From assembly GCF_051200825.1 (NCBI RefSeq), contig NZ_CP195158.1, positions 3,782,001-3,846,000 on the forward strand: a stretch of 64,000 nucleotides of DNA. The letters are read 5' to 3'. Of this stretch, positions 1 to 8,735 are shown in pieces; the stretch's first letter is position 1, and every line of letters starts with the position of its first letter. This DNA comes from Formosa sp030427735. GTDB lineage: Bacteria > Bacteroidota > Bacteroidia > Flavobacteriales > Flavobacteriaceae. Made by a program: the position numbers and the translations under genes. The notes below the pieces were generated by a model. It did no database searches and was not told where the DNA came from. It worked only from the letters and a program-made list of their open reading frames with translations.

Positions 1-360
1 TTCGTGAAAATAATATAATAACATTTTGGTAATCACTTCTGTAAATCCAACTTTAAGTCCTACCATAGGATCTCCAGAAATTACCCAAGCTAAAATCATG
101 GTATCTATAGTACCTACTACACGCCAGGTAATGGTTTTTAAAATGTGTCTTTTATTACTCTCGGCCATAGTAACTTTAAACCATGCCCGCTCGTGTAAAT
201 AATATAACAGCATTTTAGTCGCTACTTCGGCAAACCCTATTTTAAGTCCGGTAAACGGATTTCCCGAGATGAACCAGGACAACAAAATTGTGTCTATAGT
301 ACCTACTATACGCCAGGTAATGGCTTTGGCTATATGTCGTTTTCTTGAATTATCTCTCAT
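1..360 (-). CDS. Tandem DUF2061 membrane protein, partial (3' end off window)
   Basis: Translating the minus strand from the ATG at 360 gives an open frame to the window edge with no stop, so the C-terminus is missing. It contains two copies of the same roughly 60-residue unit: an RHI-K-ITWR-VGT-DT motif, then a hydrophobic stretch, then GLK-GF-E--TKMLLYY-HE. This is the DUF2061 pattern, a small two-helix membrane domain of unknown function. The start codon shares one base with the stop of cysQ (TAATG), so the two are translationally coupled. From memory, DUF2061 proteins in flavobacteria often sit with sulfate-activation genes (cysC, cysD, cysN); those would lie left of this window. It is too short for the supplied ORF length cut-off but clearly coding. 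Confidence 0.85.
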   Translation of the reverse strand, partial: MRDNSRKRHIAKAITWRIVGTIDTILLSWFISGNPFTGLKIGFAEVATKMLLYYLHERAWFKVTMAESNKRHILKTITWRVVGTIDTMILAWVISGDPMVGLKVGFTEVITKMLLYYFHE

Positions 361-1154
361 TATTTAGACACTAAAAACCAAGGGTTTAATAGGTTTTCTT
401 TATTATATAATAATGCTTGGTTAGTTTCTTTTGAAATTACTTCGATGCCCACCGCATTACAAATGGCTTGACCCGCAGCAGTGTCCCATTCCATGGTAGG
501 AGCAAATCTAGGATACACATCGGCTTGTCCTTCTGCTACTAAACAAAATTTTAAAGAACTTCCTTTAGATACTATTTCTACGTCGTTGCCTTCGGTTTTA
601 AGGGCATCAACAAAATCTAAAGTTTCTTGACTCATGTGCGATCGGCTGCCTACAACTTGTACTGGGTTTGAATTTGCTTCTTTAGGTTCTAAAGGTTTTG
701 CGTTTTCAGTTATATATTCTAAAGAAAACTCGTGACCATTTAACACCACTTTATAAGCTTCATCGGCTTCTACATTGGCATAATACAGCGTGTGTACTGC
801 TGGCACATAAATAACACCTAAAACTGGTTTTCCTGCTTTTACTAAGGCTATATTTACGGTAAACTCTCCATTACGCTTAATAAATTCTTTGGTTCCATCT
901 ACAGGATCTACTACCCAACACGTTTCCCAGGTTTTTCTAACGTCGTAATCGGTCTGCTTATTTTCTTCGCTAATTATTGGTAAATCTGTTGGAACAAGGA
1001 AAGAGTTTATAATGTCGTTTGCTCTTTTATCTGCTTCGGTTAAAGGAGATTTATCATCCTTAATTTCTACATCAAATGGTGTATTATACACCTGCATTAT
1101 AACATCTCCTGCTTTAATGGCTGCTTCTACAGCTGTTTTTAATAGGTTGTTCAT
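360..1154 (-). CDS. cysQ: 3'(2'),5'-bisphosphate nucleotidase CysQ
   Basis: CysQ removes a phosphate from 3'-phosphoadenosine 5'-phosphate, the by-product of PAPS-dependent sulfation or sulfate reduction. The protein has the inositol-monophosphatase fold signature DPVDGT near residues 83-88, preceded by the EE metal-binding pair near 63-64, and a late WDTAAGQA motif. I chose the internal ATG at 1154 (MNNLLKT, 264 aa) because the longer frame from 1175 runs back into rfbD, while 1154 begins two bases after the rfbD stop. It sits between the rhamnose genes and a DUF2061 gene, which suggests a sulfated polysaccharide or sulfate-assimilation role. The family call is firm; the pathway is inferred. 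Confidence 0.93.
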   Translation of the reverse strand: MNNLLKTAVEAAIKAGDVIMQVYNTPFDVEIKDDKSPLTEADKRANDIINSFLVPTDLPIISEENKQTDYDVRKTWETCWVVDPVDGTKEFIKRNGEFTVNIALVKAGKPVLGVIYVPAVHTLYYANVEADEAYKVVLNGHEFSLEYITENAKPLEPKEANSNPVQVVGSRSHMSQETLDFVDALKTEGNDVEIVSKGSSLKFCLVAEGQADVYPRFAPTMEWDTAAGQAICNAVGIEVISKETNQALLYNKENLLNPWFLVSK

Positions 1155-1155
1155 T

Positions 1156-2007
1156 TTATAATTTGTTAATAGCATGTTTTAAACTTGATCTCCAATGCGG
1201 GATTTCAACTTTAAACGTCTGTTTTATTTTTGTTTTATCCATAACGCTAAATTTAGGGCGTTCTGCTGGCGTTGGATACTCTACTGTTTTAATAGGGAAT
1301 AAATGTATGGAAGTTTTTTGTAATTCAAAAATTGCGTAAGCAAAATCGTACCAACTTGCTACACCTTCATTGCTATAATGATATAATCCAAAATCTGAAC
1401 TATTTCCAGTAACTATCTTCAACATTACTTCTGCCAAATCTGTTGCATATGTTGGCGTACCTATTTGATCTGCAACAACACTTAATTCTGTCCTTGATTC
1501 GGCTAATCGAAGCATTGTTTTCATAAAATTATTTTCGTGCTCCGAATATAACCATGAGGTTCTAATAATAAAATAATCTTCGAAAGTTTCTGCAATAGCT
1601 TGCTCCCCTTCCCATTTTGTTAGCCCATAAATGCCTAACGGATTAACTTCATCTTCTTCGGAATATAACTTCGTAGACTTACCATCGAACACAAAATCGG
1701 TAGATACATGAATAAGTTTAACCTGATGCGCTTTACAGGCTTCTGCCAAATGCTTCGCACCATCTTTATTCACTTTTCTTGCTAAATCTATATCTGACTC
1801 AGCCTGATCTACAGCAGTATATGCAGCGCAATTGATACACCAATCAAAACTATGCTTGGCAAAAAATTGATCGACTTGTTGCTTATTCGTAATATCTAAA
1901 TCGGATACGCTTGTATACGTAACTTCCAATTCTGATTTATCTACACAAACATCTTTAATACAAGCAGCCAATTGACCGTTTCCTCCGGTAACTAAAACTT
2001 GCATCAT
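1156..2007 (-). CDS. rfbD: dTDP-4-dehydrorhamnose reductase RfbD/RmlD
   Basis: Last step of dTDP-L-rhamnose synthesis: NAD(P)H-dependent reduction of dTDP-4-dehydrorhamnose in the cytosol. It has the N-terminal nucleotide-binding loop VTGGNGQLA, an extended-SDR Y-x3-K catalytic pair in YGLTK, and a typical length of about 283 aa. The frame is open further upstream to 2082, but those 25 codons overlap rfbC. The ATG at 2007 overlaps the rfbC stop as ATGA and puts the Rossmann loop at the right distance from the start. A second ATG follows immediately at 2004. Part of the rfbB-A-C-D run. Confidence 0.95.
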   Translation of the reverse strand: MMQVLVTGGNGQLAACIKDVCVDKSELEVTYTSVSDLDITNKQQVDQFFAKHSFDWCINCAAYTAVDQAESDIDLARKVNKDGAKHLAEACKAHQVKLIHVSTDFVFDGKSTKLYSEEDEVNPLGIYGLTKWEGEQAIAETFEDYFIIRTSWLYSEHENNFMKTMLRLAESRTELSVVADQIGTPTYATDLAEVMLKIVTGNSSDFGLYHYSNEGVASWYDFAYAIFELQKTSIHLFPIKTVEYPTPAERPKFSVMDKTKIKQTFKVEIPHWRSSLKHAINKL

Positions 2008-2549
2008 GATATAGCGTGCTCTAGGGCAGGTAAAACAAGATCTTTTTCCGAAATAATCATTTCGCTCTCCGCTATCTGCCAATTAATATTTAAGCTATCA
2101 TCGTTATAAATTACACCACCTTCTGATTCTTTATGATATAAATTATCACATTTATAAGCAAATATTGCCGTCTCGCTTAACACTACAAAACCATGAGCAA
2201 ACCCTCTAGGTACAAAAAGCTGTTTTTTATTGTCTTCGGATAAATTTACAGTAACATGCTGCCCATAGGTAGGGGAATCTTTTCTTAAATCTACCGCAAC
2301 ATCTAACACTTCTCCTTTAACAACACGAACAAGTTTGGCTTGAGCATGCTCTCCTGTTTGATAATGTAAACCACGTAAAACACCTCTAGATGAAAACGAT
2401 TCGTTGTCTTGCACAAATTCTACATTTAAGCCTGTGAGTTCTTTAAACGTGTTAGCATTAAATGTTTCTAAAAAATAGCCTCGTTTATCCCCAAAAACTT
2501 TTGGTTCTATAATTACACAATCTTTTAATCCTGTTTCTGTAACTGTCAT
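2004..2549 (-). CDS. rfbC: dTDP-4-dehydrorhamnose 3,5-epimerase RfbC/RmlC
   Basis: Double epimerisation of dTDP-4-keto-6-deoxyglucose, the third step to dTDP-L-rhamnose. It is a full-length cupin of 181 aa with the RGLHYQ motif (His62 as the expected catalytic base), Lys72 soon after, and the FVPRGFAHGF segment of the RmlC family. Its start codon abuts the rfbA stop with no gap and its stop overlaps the rfbD start by four bases, so the four genes are tightly coupled. Confidence 0.97.
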   Translation of the reverse strand: MTVTETGLKDCVIIEPKVFGDKRGYFLETFNANTFKELTGLNVEFVQDNESFSSRGVLRGLHYQTGEHAQAKLVRVVKGEVLDVAVDLRKDSPTYGQHVTVNLSEDNKKQLFVPRGFAHGFVVLSETAIFAYKCDNLYHKESEGGVIYNDDSLNINWQIAESEMIISEKDLVLPALEHAIS

Positions 2550-3416
2550 CTATTTTTTATTTAATAAACCCAATAAATTTCTACCATAACCGCTCTTTAA
2601 CAACGGTTGTGCTAGGGCTTCAAACTCGGCTGCAGAAATGTAACCCATTTCGTAAGCCGCAGCTTCTATAGAACCAATTTTTAACCCTTGACGTTCTTCT
2701 AAAACCTCTACAAACTGAGAGGCCTGCATTAAAGATTGAAATGTGCCTGTATCTAACCAAGCGGTTCCGCGATCTAATATACTTACATTTAAATTTCCTT
2801 GTTCGAGATACACTTTGTTTACGTCGGTAATTTCAAGTTCTCCTCGATCACTTGGCTTTATATTTTTGGCAATATTAACAACAGTGTTATCGTAAAAATA
2901 AATTCCTGGAACAGCATAATTTGATTTTGGATGCTTTGGTTTTTCTTCAATAGAAATTGCTTGACCATTATCGTCAAAATCAACTACCCCGTAACGCTCT
3001 GGGTCGTGCACGCGATAAGCGTAGATAATACCTCCATCTGGATCGTTATTCGCTTGCAACAATTTAGCTAATCCTGTTCCGTAAAAAATATTATCACCCA
3101 AAATTAAAGCTACTTTGTCGTTTCCTATAAAATCGGCTCCGATTATAAAGGCTTCTGCTAAACCATTAGGCGCTTCTTGCACCTCATATTCGAAGGTACA
3201 GCCATATTTCTTTCCGTCTCCTAACAAATCTTTAAATAAAGGTAAATCTTTTGGTGTAGAGATAATTAAAATATCGCGAATCCCTGCGTACATTAAAGTA
3301 GATAAGGGATAGTAGATCATAGGTTTATCGTAAATAGGCATAAGCTGCTTACTTACAGATAGTGTTAGAGGGTGCAGTCTGGTTCCTGATCCTCCAGCTA
3401 AAATTATTCCTTTCAT
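2550..3416 (-). CDS. rfbA: Glucose-1-phosphate thymidylyltransferase RfbA/RmlA
   Basis: Makes dTDP-glucose from glucose-1-phosphate and dTTP, the entry step to dTDP-rhamnose. The 288-aa protein starts with the nucleotidyltransferase signature GGSGTRLHPLT (residues 8-18) followed by SKQLMPIYDKPMIYYPLS. It also has LGDNIFYG and EKPKHPKSNYAVPGIYFYD, both typical of RmlA. Five bases separate it from the upstream rfbB stop. RmlA is usually feedback-inhibited by dTDP-rhamnose; that is family knowledge and not visible here. Confidence 0.97.
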   Translation of the reverse strand: MKGIILAGGSGTRLHPLTLSVSKQLMPIYDKPMIYYPLSTLMYAGIRDILIISTPKDLPLFKDLLGDGKKYGCTFEYEVQEAPNGLAEAFIIGADFIGNDKVALILGDNIFYGTGLAKLLQANNDPDGGIIYAYRVHDPERYGVVDFDDNGQAISIEEKPKHPKSNYAVPGIYFYDNTVVNIAKNIKPSDRGELEITDVNKVYLEQGNLNVSILDRGTAWLDTGTFQSLMQASQFVEVLEERQGLKIGSIEAAAYEMGYISAAEFEALAQPLLKSGYGRNLLGLLNKK

Positions 3417-3421
3417 AATAG

Positions 3422-4441
3422 CTATTTATTGTATTTATTGATGTACCATTCTATGGTTTTTTGGATGCCTGTCTCGAAATTCTCATCGGCTTTCCATCCC
3501 AATTCATTTTCTAATTTTGAAGCATCTATGGCATAACGAAAATCGTGTCCAGCACGGTCTTTTACAAAAGTAATTTGCTCTGTATACGATTTATCTTTTG
3601 GTCTTAAAGCATCTAAAATACCACAAATAGTGTTAGCAATATATAAATTATCCCGCTCGTTTTTTCCACCGATATTATAGGTTTCTCCAAACTCGCCTTT
3701 ATCGTAAACTAAGGCTATGCCTTTACAATGGTCTAAAACATACAACCAGTCTCGAATGTTTTTTCCATTTCCATAAATTGGAATATCTTCTCCTGATAAT
3801 GCTTTACGAATAATAGTTGGAATAAGTTTTTCGTCGTGTTGTTTTGGACCGTAATTATTTGAACAATTGGTAGTTAATACATTCATTCCATACGTATGAA
3901 AATAACTTCTTACAATAAAGTCTGAAGAAGCCTTAGAAGCACTATAAGGACTATTTGGTGCATATGGGGTTGATTCTAAAAACAAACCTGTTTCTCCTAA
4001 AGTTCCGTAAACCTCATCGGTTGAAATATGATGGAATTTATTGTTTTCGCAACCTGATTTAAATTCAAACGGGCCATCCATCCAATGCTTTTTAGCAACA
4101 TCTAATAAATTAAATGTTCCGAAGATATTGGTTTGAATAAACGCATCTGGATTTTTAATAGAGTTATCGACATGCGATTCTGCAGCAAAGTGAATCACTC
4201 CAGAAAAATTATAAGTCGTAAACAGTTCTTCTATTAAATGTCTATCACAAATATCACCTTCAACAAAAGTGTAATTTGAATTATTTTCTACTTCTTGGAG
4301 GTTGTTAAGATCTCCTGCGTATGTTAATTTATCTAAATTAACCAAATGTATATTTTGATTTTCTTCTAAAAAATAACTAACAAAATTAGAGCCTATAAAT
4401 CCAGCTCCTCCAGTTACCAAAATTGAAGTCTTATCCTTCAT
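3422..4441 (-). CDS. rfbB: dTDP-glucose 4,6-dehydratase RfbB/RmlB
   Basis: Second step of dTDP-rhamnose synthesis, NAD-dependent dehydration to dTDP-4-keto-6-deoxyglucose. It is an extended short-chain dehydrogenase of 339 aa with the loop VTGGAGFIGSNF (residues 9-20), the STDEVYG segment (Thr141, Asp142 and Glu143 expected in catalysis) and the Y166-x3-K170 pair in SPYSASK. The start overlaps the upstream Wzz-like gene by 11 bases, so it is co-transcribed with it. Confidence 0.97.
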   Translation of the reverse strand: MKDKTSILVTGGAGFIGSNFVSYFLEENQNIHLVNLDKLTYAGDLNNLQEVENNSNYTFVEGDICDRHLIEELFTTYNFSGVIHFAAESHVDNSIKNPDAFIQTNIFGTFNLLDVAKKHWMDGPFEFKSGCENNKFHHISTDEVYGTLGETGLFLESTPYAPNSPYSASKASSDFIVRSYFHTYGMNVLTTNCSNNYGPKQHDEKLIPTIIRKALSGEDIPIYGNGKNIRDWLYVLDHCKGIALVYDKGEFGETYNIGGKNERDNLYIANTICGILDALRPKDKSYTEQITFVKDRAGHDFRYAIDASKLENELGWKADENFETGIQKTIEWYINKYNK

Positions 4442-5513
4442 AGTCTTTTATAAATTTTATGATTTTAGATACTGCAAATATTAAATACATTACTATAAAT
4501 ACCATCAGAGGAAACATCAACACATATTTATTGTAGATATTTGATGTTTTATTACCTATGCGCTGAAAACCAGACACAACATCAAACAACACATCTTCTT
4601 TTAGATATTCTTCTTCTAATTCTACTAATTGATTCCTCAAAGAAATCTCTCTGTTAAGTAATTCGTATTCTTTAGTAACCGACTTATCTTTTTCAAATGT
4701 TAATCCATCTCCTATAGTCATTCCTCGTCTGGCTTGCGATTTAGATTCTTCTTCTAAAACTGATATGTAGACCTTTTGTAAAGAATCAATTTTATCTAAA
4801 GTTGAATAAATACTCTTTTTTTCGAAATCAAATAATTGGTTTTTCTTTTTCATTAAAGTTTGAGAATACGTGTTCTCGAAAGTTGTATTTAGCCCTAGCT
4901 CCAAATCTCTAAAAATATTATTTTTAGTGGCTTCTACTTTTATTTCAAATATTTTGGACGAATAAATATCTCTTCCTTCCAAATATTTTTCGTAAGTATA
5001 ATTTTTTGCCGAAGCAGTATCCATAGAAAGCAAAAATTCTTCGTATTCTAATACACGATCAGATTCTGTTTCTGGTCCTGCTAGTACTTCAAAATTTTTA
5101 ATGCTTTCGGCTACATCGGCATCGACTTTAAAAATGTTTACAATGTTTTCATAATCACCACTAGCTAAAAGTGAATTATAATAATCTATATTATTTATCA
5201 GTTGAAATTTAGAGTCGAAATACGGCTTTACCAACATACTTGAAGTATAAACTGCTGGTTTTAATCGATCTAACACATAACCTATAACAGCAAAAACAAC
5301 CATAACCAAAATTAAAATCTTGGCATACTTTACAATAGGCTTTAAAAAATAAATGATACCTTTAAAAAGTAACTTAAATAAATTACCTATAAATTTAAAG
5401 ACATTAGAAAATCCTTTCCCAATATAATTAAACAGCACTATTAAATCGACTTCATCCGATGTGTTTTGCTGCTTTTGTGGAAGGTTAGAATGATCTGGTA
5501 AGTTTGAGTTCAT
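4431..5513 (-). CDS. Wzz-like polysaccharide chain-length/co-polymerase protein
   Basis: 360-aa inner-membrane protein. It has a polar N-terminus, an amphipathic or hydrophobic region at 28-60, a transmembrane helix near 66-82, a long charged and partly coiled periplasmic region (about 85-330), and a second transmembrane helix near 332-349. The two-helix hairpin with a large periplasmic domain is the layout of Wzz and polysaccharide co-polymerases. The position directly upstream of rfbB supports this. There is no C-terminal tyrosine kinase domain. I did not recognise a strong Wzz signature, so the family assignment rests on topology and context. It is preceded at five bases by the DUF6909 gene. 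Confidence 0.6.
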   Translation of the reverse strand: MNSNLPDHSNLPQKQQNTSDEVDLIVLFNYIGKGFSNVFKFIGNLFKLLFKGIIYFLKPIVKYAKILILVMVVFAVIGYVLDRLKPAVYTSSMLVKPYFDSKFQLINNIDYYNSLLASGDYENIVNIFKVDADVAESIKNFEVLAGPETESDRVLEYEEFLLSMDTASAKNYTYEKYLEGRDIYSSKIFEIKVEATKNNIFRDLELGLNTTFENTYSQTLMKKKNQLFDFEKKSIYSTLDKIDSLQKVYISVLEEESKSQARRGMTIGDGLTFEKDKSVTKEYELLNREISLRNQLVELEEEYLKEDVLFDVVSGFQRIGNKTSNIYNKYVLMFPLMVFIVMYLIFAVSKIIKFIKDYEG

Positions 5514-5518
5514 GTAAA

Positions 5519-7207
5519 TTAGTTAAAAATTTGTTGTAATATTTTTCTGGTTATTAAATATGTTGGTTTTACTCCTGTAGTACCTAAACCTCCAGAGGCA
5601 AGGGTACTGCCTGTTTCTAAAGGGTTATCGCTGGCATAATAGGCATATCTTACTTTTACGTTTGGCCCTATGTTTCCTCTTACTTTAGATGCCGATTGTA
5701 TGGCTTTTTGATAATGTGCACCTTCCATTTCTAGTCCAATAACATTCCAAGTTGAATTGTAAAAGAACTTTAAAATATCCTTATTTTGAAGCGAGGTTCC
5801 TAAAACTGTAATCATGGCGCCCTCGTACACATCTATACCATGTCCTTCTAAATCGGTTTTGCTCAATTCGTTTTTAAAAGGATAATTATCGGCTGTACCT
5901 TCAAAAATATGTGTCGACGGAATCATAATATCACCTTTAATACCTTCTAAAATTCCTGCTTTCCCCATAATAGACACCGAATCTACTTTTAAATGCACTT
6001 TATTGCCTTCAATATTGTAAGGCTTCAAAAGTTCGTCTATAGTTTCGTAAGCCTGTTCGCCAAAAGCATAATCCATTACCAAAATAACAGGCGCTTCATC
6101 TTTTAATTTTTCGGCATTATATTCGAGATCGATTTTTGAAAAATCGATTTTTTTAGTATCGAATATTTGAACATCTATATTTGTTCCCGACTCGTCTTCT
6201 ATAAAGGTCATACCTCTTTGCAACGCCTCTTTATTTACTTTATTGCGAAGCGAACCATTCTCTTTCTGGCTTATAGCTTCGTAAACCTGAAATATATCTT
6301 TTTTGTTTACTAAAGATTTTAGAGCATTAGGCGCGAATAAGGTATTCATTACACTATGCATGTTAGCACTTATAACATGAATGGGTCTATCTAATAAATT
6401 CTTTTTGAATAGAACATCTTTAATATTATTGGCCCAAATTTCCCCATGAATATGATGTCCTAAGCGTTCTCTTAGCATAGGACTAAAACTCACTGTTCGC
6501 TTGTCGTTATCTACTACCTCATCAATCGCGAGTTTACCTAGCCAATATACAATATGTAACAAACGTTCTGGACGTTCTGGCGTTGAAAAACTATTGTAAA
6601 TTTGTGTAATCTCGTTAAATGTTCTGCCTAAAATATTTGCAGTATGTGTTATGGCTATTTCGCGTTCTTGTTGCGATAGCTTTTTGTTTTCTAACACTGT
6701 TTTTTCCAGCTTAATCCAATCTCTTGTTGTAGTGCCTTCATCATCAACAATTACACGCTTACTTATTTTATGCGACTCAATAAATAAAAAAGTGAGATGG
6801 GTTAATATATCGTAAATTTCCGATCGCCCTCTTGTAATTTCAATGTTCATTTGCTCGTTATCTATTCGATAACAATTGCGACGACGTTTAGGTGGAATTA
6901 TAGGTTTAAAATGCGAATTTGCATAGCCTTCATCGCTGGTTAGGTTTATAAATCGGCATTCTTCTATGCCATAAGGCAATCTATCTATAACATACAAAAG
7001 ACCTTCTAACTCTGCTTTTTCATCAGCAATAGAACCGTAAATTTCTGGCCTTAACAATAACAGACCTTCGCGTAAGGTTTCTCCAGAAATCCCCATGGGT
7101 TTGTAAAACCCTCGGTTAAACAAATGCCTCATGGTAATATACATACGCTCTATAGCACTAGAACTCTCTTGAGCGCGTGTTCTTTCGTGATGTTTTTTCT
7201 TACTCAT
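5519..7207 (-). CDS. DUF6909-type protein with a possible nucleoside-phosphorylase-like C-terminus
   Basis: 562-aa soluble protein with a basic N-terminus (MSKKKHHERTR) and no signal peptide. I recognise it as the uncharacterised Bacteroidetes family listed as DUF6909. Near the C-terminus, GLEMEGAHYQKAI (EMEG about 493-496) followed by YYASDNPL (Ser526-Asp527) resembles the EMEG...SD pair that binds ribose and base in the PNP/UDP-phosphorylase and MTA/SAH-nucleosidase superfamily. The upstream segments VILVMDYAFGEQAYE and GKAGIL-G--GDIMIPS are also compatible with that fold. Activity is unknown. It lies between a GH3-like gene (27-base gap) and the Wzz-like gene (five bases), in the same transcription unit. 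Confidence 0.7.
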   Translation of the reverse strand: MSKKKHHERTRAQESSSAIERMYITMRHLFNRGFYKPMGISGETLREGLLLLRPEIYGSIADEKAELEGLLYVIDRLPYGIEECRFINLTSDEGYANSHFKPIIPPKRRRNCYRIDNEQMNIEITRGRSEIYDILTHLTFLFIESHKISKRVIVDDEGTTTRDWIKLEKTVLENKKLSQQEREIAITHTANILGRTFNEITQIYNSFSTPERPERLLHIVYWLGKLAIDEVVDNDKRTVSFSPMLRERLGHHIHGEIWANNIKDVLFKKNLLDRPIHVISANMHSVMNTLFAPNALKSLVNKKDIFQVYEAISQKENGSLRNKVNKEALQRGMTFIEDESGTNIDVQIFDTKKIDFSKIDLEYNAEKLKDEAPVILVMDYAFGEQAYETIDELLKPYNIEGNKVHLKVDSVSIMGKAGILEGIKGDIMIPSTHIFEGTADNYPFKNELSKTDLEGHGIDVYEGAMITVLGTSLQNKDILKFFYNSTWNVIGLEMEGAHYQKAIQSASKVRGNIGPNVKVRYAYYASDNPLETGSTLASGGLGTTGVKPTYLITRKILQQIFN

Positions 7208-7234
7208 ACTACCAATTTGCGTGTAAATATAACA

Positions 7235-8734
7235 TTATTTAGTTACTTTAAGGGTATAGAGGGTATCGGCGATTTTTCGGTCGTTAGAGAGTCTAGGTAT
7301 TTTATTCTGCCCTCCTAATTTCCCTATGGATTTCATATAATTTTGAAACCCGTCTTTTTTTATTGGAGTAACCTTTAAAGGTTGTAACACATGCCCCTGA
7401 ATTAAATCGAAATAATAACTATTTTGTTGCTGCAAAGCTTCGTCTAAACGTGTAACTAACAACTGCATATTTTCGGGTTCATTTTCGAACTCAATAAACC
7501 ATTCGTGATAAGGCAAACCTGACTCTGGAGTTATTTGCGGTGCTACAGTAAATTCGGAAATTCTAATATCAGTATTCAAAATGGCTTCTTCCATAGCCTG
7601 TTCTACTTCCTTGCCAATAACATGCTCTCCAAATGCTGAAATAAAATGTTTTATTCGTCCAGTTACAATTACACGATAAGGCTCTAATGAGGTAAATGCC
7701 ACTGTGTCTCCTATGTTATACGCCCACAATCCTGCCGATGTAGAAATAATCATAACATAGTTTACATGTAGTTCGACATCTTTAATAGTGATTCTTTTAG
7801 GATTGTCTTCAAAAAACGATTCGGCTTTAACAAACTCGTAAAACATGCCCGATTGCAACTGAAGCAACATGCCTTTTTCATTCTGTTTATCTTGAAAAGC
7901 AAAAAAACCTTCGCTTGCCGGATATAGCTCGATGCTATCTACTGTTCTGCCTATAAGTTTTTCAAACTTTGCACGATAGGGTTCGTAATTAACACCTCCA
8001 AATATAAATAGATTGAAATTTTTAAAGACTTCGCCAACAGGCTTTCCGGTTTTTTCTATTATTTTCTCGAAATACATTTGTACCCAAGACGGAATTCCGG
8101 AAATGATACTCATATTTTCCGGAAGCGTTTCTTCTACAATCGCATCTACTTTGGTTTCCCAATCTTCAATGCAATTGGTTTCCCAACTCGGCAATCTGTT
8201 TTTTTGAAGATATTTAGGCACATAATGTGCAACTATCCCTGAAAGCCGTCCTAAATTAACACCATTTTTCTTTTCTAAAATAGGGCTTCCTTGTAAGAAT
8301 ATCATTTTTCCATCAACAAAATCTGTATGTCCTGTTTCGTGTATGTACATTAGAATTGCGTTACGCGCAGCTTCTATATGCGTAGGCATACTTTCTTTAG
8401 TTAACGGTATGTATTTAGCACCAGATGTTGTTCCAGAAGTCTTTGCAAAATACAGGGGTTGCCCTTTCCAAAGAATATCTTTTTCGCCTGCAACAACACG
8501 CTCTACATAAGGTTTTAAAGCTTCGTAATCGCGGATGGGAACCCGTTTAACAAAATCGGAATATGAGTTGATGTTTTCAAAATCATGGTCTTTCCCAAAC
8601 TGAGTGTTTTTAGCTTCAGAAATTAAATATTTAAAAACTTGTTCTTGGGTTGCAACAGGGTTTTTCGCCCATTTTTGAATGGTGTAATGAATGTACTTTG
8701 CAAAAGGTTTTGCTAACAGTGCTTTAATGGACAT
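7235..8734 (-). CDS. GH3 auxin-responsive-promoter-family acyl-adenylating enzyme
   Basis: 499-aa protein of the GH3 family, part of the ANL adenylate-forming superfamily. In plants these enzymes join amino acids to acyl acids; the bacterial substrate is unknown. The ATP-binding signature TSGTTSG is visible at residues 99-105 followed by AKYIPLT, with a mid-protein FIFGGVNYEPYRAKF and ELYPASEGFFAFQ, and the domain hinge around VTGRIKHFISAFGEHV. The start lies one base past the stop of the M23 peptidase gene, so the pair is coupled. No secretion signal. The GH3 call is firm; function is not known. Confidence 0.9.
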   Translation of the reverse strand: MSIKALLAKPFAKYIHYTIQKWAKNPVATQEQVFKYLISEAKNTQFGKDHDFENINSYSDFVKRVPIRDYEALKPYVERVVAGEKDILWKGQPLYFAKTSGTTSGAKYIPLTKESMPTHIEAARNAILMYIHETGHTDFVDGKMIFLQGSPILEKKNGVNLGRLSGIVAHYVPKYLQKNRLPSWETNCIEDWETKVDAIVEETLPENMSIISGIPSWVQMYFEKIIEKTGKPVGEVFKNFNLFIFGGVNYEPYRAKFEKLIGRTVDSIELYPASEGFFAFQDKQNEKGMLLQLQSGMFYEFVKAESFFEDNPKRITIKDVELHVNYVMIISTSAGLWAYNIGDTVAFTSLEPYRVIVTGRIKHFISAFGEHVIGKEVEQAMEEAILNTDIRISEFTVAPQITPESGLPYHEWFIEFENEPENMQLLVTRLDEALQQQNSYYFDLIQGHVLQPLKVTPIKKDGFQNYMKSIGKLGGQNKIPRLSNDRKIADTLYTLKVTK

Positions 8735-8735
8735 A

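Noticed and set aside
2008..2082. N-terminal extension of rfbD
   Set aside because: These codons lie on top of the end of rfbC; the ATGA overlap at 2007 places the nucleotide-binding loop correctly.
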